DNA from: Nitrospiraceae bacterium
Lineage (GTDB): Bacteria; Nitrospirota; Nitrospiria; Nitrospirales; Nitrospiraceae
Reading direction: 5' to 3'
Length of the DNA: 44,069 nt
NCBI GenBank assembly: GCA_035623075.1
Contig: DASPUC010000035.1
Location: 1-44,069, forward strand
Shown: piece by piece, positions 38,723 to 44,069 of the stretch
How positions within the stretch are numbered: position 1 is the stretch's first letter
Layout of the letters: every line of letters starts with the position of its first letter
Program-made: the position numbers and the translations under genes
The notes under the pieces: model-generated
The model's input: only the letters and a program-made list of their open reading frames with translations
The model's database searches: none
What the model was told of the DNA's origin: nothing

Positions 38723-40061
38723 CGCCTTTCTTGCTCCCCTGCCCGATCACTTGAATCGTCCTCCAACGTTCCGATCGGTAGCGCCACAAGAGTAATCCCA
38801 TCCGTACGGTCCAATCCGCTATCATGGCGCTCCAGACGACTAGTATATCCAGCTTCAGAACAAATCCGGTGACGACGGCCCACGGTACCCGGATACCCCA
38901 CATCCCGATGGTGGTTGCCCACATGATAAAAGGAGTGTCGCCGGCTCCTCTGAGGGAGCCAGCTAGGACCATCGTCAGCGCAAGCGGGATTTGCAGGAGC
39001 GCGACAATACGCAGGAAGGTCGTGCCAAGCTCGATGACGGATGCATCGCTCGTAAACGTGCGAAGCAGGACGTAAGGGAAGAAGAAAAAGACCATCCCCA
39101 TTGTTGCCATCGCACCAGCCGCCAGCCGGTTGGCCTCCCAGTTCTCCATCTTTGCGCGCACATACTTTCCTGCGCCGATGCTCTGCCCCACCATGGTGGC
39201 GGCGGCGATGGCGAATCCATATCCGGGAAGAAAGGACAAGGACTCGATCGACAAGCCGACCTGATGTGCAGCATAGGTAACCGTGCCGTAGAGAAGGACG
39301 ATTTTCGTGTAGACCATGACGCCGGCTTGCTGGAAGATACGTTCGCCTGACACCGATGCGCCGATCCGCCAGGTTGCGTGGAGGAGATCCCGGCGAACGG
39401 TGGAGGGGATACGAAACAGACGGCGGCAAGCCCACAGCAAATATAGGAACCCGGTGCCTTCCGCAGCTCCCACGGCCACCGCCGCCCCCGTTATGCCCCA
39501 CGCAGGAAAGCCCCAGAGGCCATAGATCAGTGGATAGGCCAGAGCAAGATGGAGAAGATTGACGACGATCAATGCAAACATCGGTGTTCGGGTGTCGCCG
39601 GTGCCTTGAAGGATCGAGGTGAGCGTATGAAGCAAGACGGTAAAGGGAATGACGAGAAAAATGAGGTCGGAGTAGGGCTCGGCTTGGTTGATGAGATCGG
39701 TATCCGCTCCCAACAAGACCATGGCCTCACGATTGAACGCAATGCCGGCTGCCATGAGGACCAATGAAACGACAAGACCAAAAATCAACAGATGTGTCGC
39801 GGCATCTTCACCGTCGCGGGTACGTCGAGCGCCCCAGAGTTGTGCGATGAGAACATTGGCTCCCACTGAAAGGCCCGAGAGTAGCGTCGCAGCGATAAAT
39901 GCCAGTAGTTGTCCCAACCCTACGGCGGCGATCGAGGTGGCCCCCAGTCCTCCGACAAGGAAGACAGCAACAATGCCCTCGGCTCGCTGCAGCAAACTGC
40001 TGACCGTGACAGGCAGAGCCAATGTGAGCACAGATTTTCGGATCCGAGGAAGTGGTCCCAC
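38709..40061 (-). CDS. MATE-family multidrug/metabolite efflux transporter
   Basis: About 450 residues and 12 hydrophobic helices of the MatE (NorM/DinF-like) family, with two repeated halves. The first begins ALPVTVSSLLQRAEGIVAV, and the family-type GLSVGANVLIAQLWGARR follows TM2. The second half has IGASVSGERIFQQAG and AAATMVGQSIGAGKYVRAK. It exports cationic or other organic molecules by Na+ or H+ antiport. The open frame begins at 40190, but that would overlap the divergent nuclease gene. GTG 40061, with GGATAGG upstream, gives the family's normal N-terminus, and is chosen with moderate certainty. Confidence 0.9.
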   Translation of the reverse strand: MGPLPRIRKSVLTLALPVTVSSLLQRAEGIVAVFLVGGLGATSIAAVGLGQLLAFIAATLLSGLSVGANVLIAQLWGARRTRDGEDAATHLLIFGLVVSLVLMAAGIAFNREAMVLLGADTDLINQAEPYSDLIFLVIPFTVLLHTLTSILQGTGDTRTPMFALIVVNLLHLALAYPLIYGLWGFPAWGITGAAVAVGAAEGTGFLYLLWACRRLFRIPSTVRRDLLHATWRIGASVSGERIFQQAGVMVYTKIVLLYGTVTYAAHQVGLSIESLSFLPGYGFAIAAATMVGQSIGAGKYVRAKMENWEANRLAAGAMATMGMVFFFFPYVLLRTFTSDASVIELGTTFLRIVALLQIPLALTMVLAGSLRGAGDTPFIMWATTIGMWGIRVPWAVVTGFVLKLDILVVWSAMIADWTVRMGLLLWRYRSERWRTIQVIGQGSKKGASSF

Positions 40062-40134
40062 AGGGCCTATCCTAGCAGAAGCGAGACCCTGCCTTGGTAG
40101 ACAAATGGGGTAAGTGTTCGATAGGGTCTGTTCT

Positions 40135-41652
40135 ATGATGACGGAACCGGGCGCATCTTCTTCTGCTACGATTGCCCCCCGTTTGTCCAAGTCGAAATTC
40201 CTGGCCGGATTGCAGTGTCTGAAACGTGTGTATCTCGAAGTGCATCATCCTCAGTTGGCCAGTGCACCGGATGCGTCAACACAGGCGATGCTCGACATGG
40301 GAACCGAGATCGGCGAACGTGCCAGAAGTCTGTTTCCCGGGGGCATGCTCATCGGGGAAACCCATCGTCAGCGGGAGGCGGCGCTCGCCCATACTGCCTC
40401 AGCCGTCAACAATCTCTCGGTCCCGGTGATTTTTGAAGGAGCCTTCGAGTACGACAGCGTCCTGGTTCGCGTAGATATCCTTCAGCGCGTCGAGGGTGAT
40501 ATGGCAGGACAGAGTGCCTGGCGCTTAATCGAAGTGAAGTCCTCGTCTCGTGTCAAAGACGTTCATCTCGATGACCTGGCGATTCAACGATATGTCTTGC
40601 AGGGTGCGGGCCTGCATGTGGCGACCACGTGCCTCATGCATATCAATACGCAGTATCTGTACGACGGTGGCGAGATCGATCTTCAAGGGCTCTTTACCAT
40701 CGAGGACGTCTCAGAGTTAGTTGCGGGACGAGGACTCCAGGTCCTGGACAGACTTGCGGCCATGAAAACCGCCGTGATGCAATCGGTCGTTCCGTCGATC
40801 GAGCCGGACCGCCATTGCCATAGTCCCTACGAGTGTCCGTTTTGGGCTCATTGCACCGCAGACAAGCCGTCTCGATGGGTGTATTACCTGCCGGGATCGA
40901 AACAAGCTGTCAGTCAATTGATGGAGCAGGGCATCTCAACGATCGACGAGATTCCAGAGAACGCGAAGCTCACGCCGGTACAGCGACGAATGAAAGACAA
41001 CGTGGAGTGGGTATCTCGCAAGCTTGGGACGGTGCTTGAGTCAGTCCGTTATCCGGTTCACCATCTGGACTTTGAAACAGTGATGTTAGCGATTCCACGG
41101 TTTCCGTCCACGAGACCGTATCAAGCCCTTCCGGTGCAATGGTCGAATCACATCGAACTGGAATCCGGAGAACTTCGTCATGAAGAATTCCTGCACGGAG
41201 AAGCGAGTGATCCCCGTGCCAGGTTGGCGGAAGCATTGATCGAGTCACTCGGAGAGCAGGGACACATTTGCGTGTATTCACCGTATGAACGATCGGTCCT
41301 CGAGCAACTGACTGAGGTCTTGCCGCAGTGGCGATCGGAGTTGAAGCAGATCATCGGGAGAATCTGGGATTTGTACGAGGTGATCAAAGAGTATTACTAC
41401 CATCCCGGATTTCTCGGTCGCTATTCAATCAAAGACGTGCTGCCTGCGGTGGTACCCTCGCTCGGTTATGATGACCTCATCATCAAAGAGGGAGGGCAGG
41501 CAGCCAGTGAGTACTACCGGATGGTCTTCCTGGAATCCGATTGGATCGAGCGAGCGAAGATCCAGGAGGCTCTCCTCCAATACTGTAAACGCGATACGCT
41601 CGCTATGGTGGAATTGAGGAGAGCGTTAAAGGAGAAAGCGAGGATCACGTGA
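40135..41652 (+). CDS. DUF2779/TM0106-like RecB-type nuclease fused to a DEDD exonuclease-like domain
   Basis: 505 residues. The N-terminal half is a PD-(D/E)xK nuclease: LVRVDILQ (Asp), WRLIEVKSSS (Glu-x-Lys) and LAIQRYVLQ (Gln-x-x-x-Tyr type). Four cysteines (about 28, 228, 234, 240; GLQCLKR and CHSPYECPFWAHC) would hold a 4Fe-4S cluster as in AddB and Cas4. The C-terminal half has VHHLDFETVMLA (Asp-x-Glu) and YCKRDTLAMVEL, the first and last motifs of DnaQ-like 3'-5' exonucleases. It probably processes DNA ends; the pathway is unknown. No CRISPR or cas gene is near. ATG 40135 is chosen; GTG 40114 is possible. Confidence 0.82.
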   Translation: MMTEPGASSSATIAPRLSKSKFLAGLQCLKRVYLEVHHPQLASAPDASTQAMLDMGTEIGERARSLFPGGMLIGETHRQREAALAHTASAVNNLSVPVIFEGAFEYDSVLVRVDILQRVEGDMAGQSAWRLIEVKSSSRVKDVHLDDLAIQRYVLQGAGLHVATTCLMHINTQYLYDGGEIDLQGLFTIEDVSELVAGRGLQVLDRLAAMKTAVMQSVVPSIEPDRHCHSPYECPFWAHCTADKPSRWVYYLPGSKQAVSQLMEQGISTIDEIPENAKLTPVQRRMKDNVEWVSRKLGTVLESVRYPVHHLDFETVMLAIPRFPSTRPYQALPVQWSNHIELESGELRHEEFLHGEASDPRARLAEALIESLGEQGHICVYSPYERSVLEQLTEVLPQWRSELKQIIGRIWDLYEVIKEYYYHPGFLGRYSIKDVLPAVVPSLGYDDLIIKEGGQAASEYYRMVFLESDWIERAKIQEALLQYCKRDTLAMVELRRALKEKARIT

Positions 41653-41706
41653 GGTATTTTTCCCGTCGCCACCACATGTGAGGCTCTGCGTCAAGCAAGC
41701 TCTGTC

Positions 41707-41796
41707 TGGCGGAGAGGGTGGGATTTGAACCCACGGTCCCCTTACGAGGACACTCGCTTTCGAGGCGAGCCCATTCGGCCGCTCTGGCACCTCTCC
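41707..41796 (-). tRNA. tRNA-Ser (anticodon CGA), CCA encoded
   Basis: On the minus strand the acceptor GGAGAGG pairs with CCTCTCC. The anticodon arm CTCGC-CTCGAAA-GCGAG gives CGA, reading UCG codons. A long variable arm (TGTCCTCGTAAGGGGACCG) as in class II tRNAs precedes a T arm with GTTCAAATC, discriminator G and CCA. Length 90 with CCA. Confidence 0.96.
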
Positions 41797-41957
41797 GGAG
41801 TAACAGTGCATCGCGCTCTCTGAATCGTGAGCAGGTAGGAAGACAAAAGCATCACGACTTGAAACGGAGCTTACCGTGAGAGTGGTGTTTTTGCAATGCC
41901 CCGACGGAAGGAAACCAGGGCACTCCTCCTGCATCGGCTACGATTTGTAGGTCAAAG

Positions 41958-42707
41958 ATGCTGACTTTTCGACCGCTTGAAAAGCCCCCGTGGCCCACCG
42001 ATAAAGCTAATGTAGATGAGAGTGCTATTCATATCTGGGGTGTCTCACTGGAGGCGGAGGCGGACACAATTGAGCAATGCTGGCATTGTCTTTCACCAGA
42101 GGAATCGATGCGCGCGGCTCGCATCACGTCGGAACAACAGCGACGTCACTTCGTAGCGGCACATGGCGCCTTACGGATGGTGCTGAGTCGCTATTGTGAC
42201 TGCGGGCCAGAGGATCTGTCTTTCCAGAAAATGGCTTCCGGGAAACCCATGCTACAGGGAACCGATGAAAGGACAAACATGATCCGGTTCAATCTCAGCC
42301 ACTCCCACGGACGAGCGTTAATTGCGGTCTCGAAGGAGCGCGAAGTGGGTGTCGACTTGGAAAAAGTTCTGATTGACCGCGATGTCACCGCTCTCGCAGC
42401 GCGATTCTTTGCGCCTCAAGAGCAGGTAGCCATCGGACGTGCCGCGCCGACGGCAAAACACGTAACCTTTTCTCGTATCTGGGTTGCCAAGGAGGCGGTC
42501 TTGAAAGCGCGCGGGAGTGGCCTCACATTTCCCCTCGATCGTCATCGCATTGAATTGTCCTGTGGGGGAACGACAGGCCATCTCGTCAGCGAAGGGAATC
42601 CGCCGGAGAACACTCCGCTAGCCATTCAATTTCTCTCGCTGGAAGCGGGTTGGGTTGGAGCAGTGGCCGCAGAGGGCAGTGGATGGAAAGTGACGCTCTG
42701 CACGTAA
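41958..42707 (+). CDS. 4'-phosphopantetheinyl transferase (Sfp-type)
   Basis: 249 residues of the Sfp class. FNLSHSHGRALIAVS, GVDLEKV (Mg-binding Asp-x-Glu), RFFAPQEQ and FSRIWVAKEAVLKARGSGL (W-x-x-K-E-A-x-x-K motif) are present. It moves phosphopantetheine from CoA to acyl- or peptidyl-carrier protein serines in lipid or secondary-metabolite systems; the target is not visible here. ATG 41958 lies about 160 bases from the tRNA-Ser 5' end. It ends 12 bases before the convergent tadA. Confidence 0.92.
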   Translation: MLTFRPLEKPPWPTDKANVDESAIHIWGVSLEAEADTIEQCWHCLSPEESMRAARITSEQQRRHFVAAHGALRMVLSRYCDCGPEDLSFQKMASGKPMLQGTDERTNMIRFNLSHSHGRALIAVSKEREVGVDLEKVLIDRDVTALAARFFAPQEQVAIGRAAPTAKHVTFSRIWVAKEAVLKARGSGLTFPLDRHRIELSCGGTTGHLVSEGNPPENTPLAIQFLSLEAGWVGAVAAEGSGWKVTLCT

Positions 42708-42719
42708 GACTCACTGCGG

Positions 42720-43214
42720 TTACGTCGAAGGATCGCTTGTCTGAACCGATTCGGTTCGAAGTCGTCGGAAGAATTCTTGCAAGAGAGATTGGCATTCTTC
42801 CTCGAGCACTCCGCTCGTGATCAAAACCTGATGATTGAGCGGGGAATCTGTCGCCAGATCAAAGACTGAACCGCACGCGCCGGCCTTCGGATCACGTGCA
42901 CCAAACACGAGCCGCGGAATTCTGGCAAGAATAATTGCGCCGATGCACATGGCGCAAGGCTCAACCGTGACGTACAAAGTCGTATCAGTCAGCCGCCATG
43001 AGCCGAGTGCGGACGCAGCAGTCCGGATCGCCACGACTTCCGCGTGAGCTGTCGGGTCCTGCCAGATTTCACGGTAATTGTGTGACATCGAAAGAATCTC
43101 ACCCTCACGAACAATGACAGCTCCAATCGGGATTTCCCCCAAGGATGGAGCCTTGGCGGCTTCCTCCAGAGCGATTTTCATCCAGTGCGTGTCTTGTGCT
43201 GAATACGTGGCCAT
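42720..43214 (-). CDS. tadA: tRNA-specific adenosine deaminase
   Basis: 164 residues from ATG 43214. The zinc deaminase motifs TAHAEVVAI (His-Ala-Glu) and EPCAMCIGA (Pro-Cys-x-x-Cys) are intact, with PIGAVIV and LVFGARDPKAGACGS typical of TadA. It converts A34 to inosine in tRNA-Arg(ACG) at the wobble position. The frame is open to 43262, but an extended -10 box at 43237-43245 would start transcription near 43230, so ATG 43214 is chosen; the N-terminus then is MATYSAQDTHWMKIALEEA. Confidence 0.92.
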   Translation of the reverse strand: MATYSAQDTHWMKIALEEAAKAPSLGEIPIGAVIVREGEILSMSHNYREIWQDPTAHAEVVAIRTAASALGSWRLTDTTLYVTVEPCAMCIGAIILARIPRLVFGARDPKAGACGSVFDLATDSPLNHQVLITSGVLEEECQSLLQEFFRRLRTESVQTSDPST

Positions 43215-43236
43215 CAGGGAACGGGCGAGCGATGCG

Positions 43237-43245
43237 ATAATACCA
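43237..43245 (-). promoter_or_regulatory. Extended -10 promoter of tadA
   Basis: On the minus strand TGGTATTAT (TATTAT complement of 43237-43242, TG at 43245-43244) with a weak -35. The start is expected near 43230, about 16 bases before ATG 43214. This decides against the longer frame. Confidence 0.5.
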
Positions 43246-43543
43246 GATTGCCGGAGCGTCATCTTAGCACGGCTGTTTCAACCGGGAGAAGTCTGAGGCT
43301 ACTGATGGCGTGATGCAGGGACAGTGCTGGGGCTGCTGGACGATTGCTGTTTGGAGAAGCTGGTGACGAGGTAGTCCGTATCAATAGATGCATTTTTTCC
43401 GATCCGCCATCGCCCTCAAAGAGCGGTTCATTTCTCACTCATTTTCAGCTATTCTTGATCGACGTTAGTGACCGATGCCCTCTGTATGGATTGAGACATT
43501 TGTTGTGAAATCTAACCTCGTCACAGACACGCGCAGCCTCCTC

Positions 43544-43972
43544 ATGGACCGAGCAGTTGCCTCGTTAGGAGATCGGCGCTTCGGAATATTGCTCGTCATT
43601 GCCCTGACAATGTTCGGTTGGTTCGAGTCGAGTGGATGCACGTCCGCTCCCAAAGAACTGCCTATGCCTTCTCCTACACAGAAAGCGCTAATCGGTAAGA
43701 GCAGACAAGAACTCATGGCTTGTGCCGCAGTCCAACCTCAAGAGAGTCTAGTAGGCGATCTGACGGTGCTGAGATACTACAAAGAAGCTTCTATCCTGGA
43801 AGAATCGTTTGTCGCATCGAAAAGCAGCGTCGCACGTATTCACCACGGCTATTGGGCCACCCTCGGACTCAAAAATGATCACGTCGAAGGTGTTCAGTAC
43901 GACTCGGTACCCTCTTCTTACAAGGACGACGACCATTGCGACGAAATCTTTGAGAATTGCTTAGGGAAGTGA
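43544..43972 (+). CDS. Small exported (possible lipo-) protein of unknown function
   Basis: 142 residues from ATG 43544. Charged MDRAVASLGDRR is followed by hydrophobic FGILLVIALTMFGWF and a cysteine (SSGCTS); the lipobox is imperfect. The mature part has MPSPTQKALIGKSRQELMAC, VGDLTVLRYYKEA and a Asp/Cys-rich end (DDDHCDEIFENCLGK). The family is not recognised; the two closing cysteines may form a disulfide. The frame is open from ATG 43475, but the later start puts the signal peptide at the N-terminus. No promoter is convincing in the roughly 280 bases upstream. Confidence 0.65.
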   Translation: MDRAVASLGDRRFGILLVIALTMFGWFESSGCTSAPKELPMPSPTQKALIGKSRQELMACAAVQPQESLVGDLTVLRYYKEASILEESFVASKSSVARIHHGYWATLGLKNDHVEGVQYDSVPSSYKDDDHCDEIFENCLGK

Positions 43973-44069
43973 GTGTGAGCCCACCAAGACACTCCCGCCA
44001 AACTGATAGCCCGTGAGGTTCGGAGCATTGACTACCTGGAGACAATTTTCTTCAGGGCATCTCGAACCT
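43961..44069 (-). CDS. 3' end of an unrecognised minus-strand gene (partial)
   Basis: An open minus-strand frame enters from the right edge and ends at TAA (complement of 43961-43963). The 35 visible residues include RCPEENCLQVVNAPNLTGYQ and end FGGSVLVGSHSLP, with protein-like composition and two cysteines. The coding sequence is otherwise outside the window, and its end overlaps the end of the small exported-protein gene by 12 bases. The family is unknown. Confidence 0.45.
   Translation of the reverse strand, partial: GSRCPEENCLQVVNAPNLTGYQFGGSVLVGSHSLP

Noticed and set aside
1-44069. CRISPR array, rRNA operon or replication origin
   Set aside because: No regularly spaced direct repeats, no rRNA-like sequence and no cluster of DnaA boxes noticed.

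Overview
The window looks like chromosomal DNA of a Nitrospira-type bacterium (phylum Nitrospirota). This is inferred from gene content and protein style (a chlorite-dismutase-fold protein, a YCF48-like propeller, IPT/TIG proteins, recA-recX-alaS order, moderately high G+C); no 16S rRNA gene is present to prove it. It is dense housekeeping sequence with about 45 protein genes, two tRNA genes, one mobile-element scar at the left edge and one probable small non-autonomous element.

Layout. 1-409: right end of an IS3-family element inserted in a tyrosine-recombinase gene that abuts tRNA-Met(CAU). 577-4765: ferritin-like protein and SixA-type phosphatase (+), converging on a minus-strand operon of a Ppx/GppA phosphatase and two overlapping thymidylate-kinase-like genes, one lacking the Walker A lysine. 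5052-10187: SDR oxidoreductase, OB-fold exported protein, an unknown two-gene pair, a membrane protein, a chlorite-dismutase/HemQ-family protein and exported proteins. 10210-19177: cinA-thpR, an exported protein, then recA-recX-alaS-ruvX-mltG in overlapping order, and deoC. 19181-21225: PilZ protein, a DeoB-like protein without its key catalytic residues, and a RidA-family protein. 21399-24305: an exported five-domain TIG protein and a YCF48-like propeller, separated by a 208-bp inverted-repeat-bounded element. 24315-28868 (minus): rsmE and grpE-dnaK-dnaJ. 28962-34264 (minus): valS-nadC-birA-coaX. 34427-44069: a 37-residue very basic peptide gene, a receiver-domain protein, HAD hydrolase, sirtuin, a PanE/molybdopterin-domain fusion, MATE transporter, RecB-like/DEDD nuclease fusion, tRNA-Ser(CGA), phosphopantetheinyl transferase, tadA, a small exported protein and the 3' end of an unknown minus-strand gene.

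How they work together. The clearest functional units are DNA repair/translation/cell wall (recA to mltG), the chaperone operon, and a cofactor operon (valS, NAD, biotin ligase, CoA). The most unusual items are the ppx plus paired kinase-like operon with one degenerate P-loop, the DeoB homologue without its catalytic threonine and second metal site, the PilZ frame that follows the deoC stop codon in the same frame with no usual start, the PanE-molybdopterin-fold fusion, and the short inverted-repeat element between two exported-protein genes. Several genes have a -10 box only 6-9 bases before the start codon and no Shine-Dalgarno, which suggests leaderless mRNAs.
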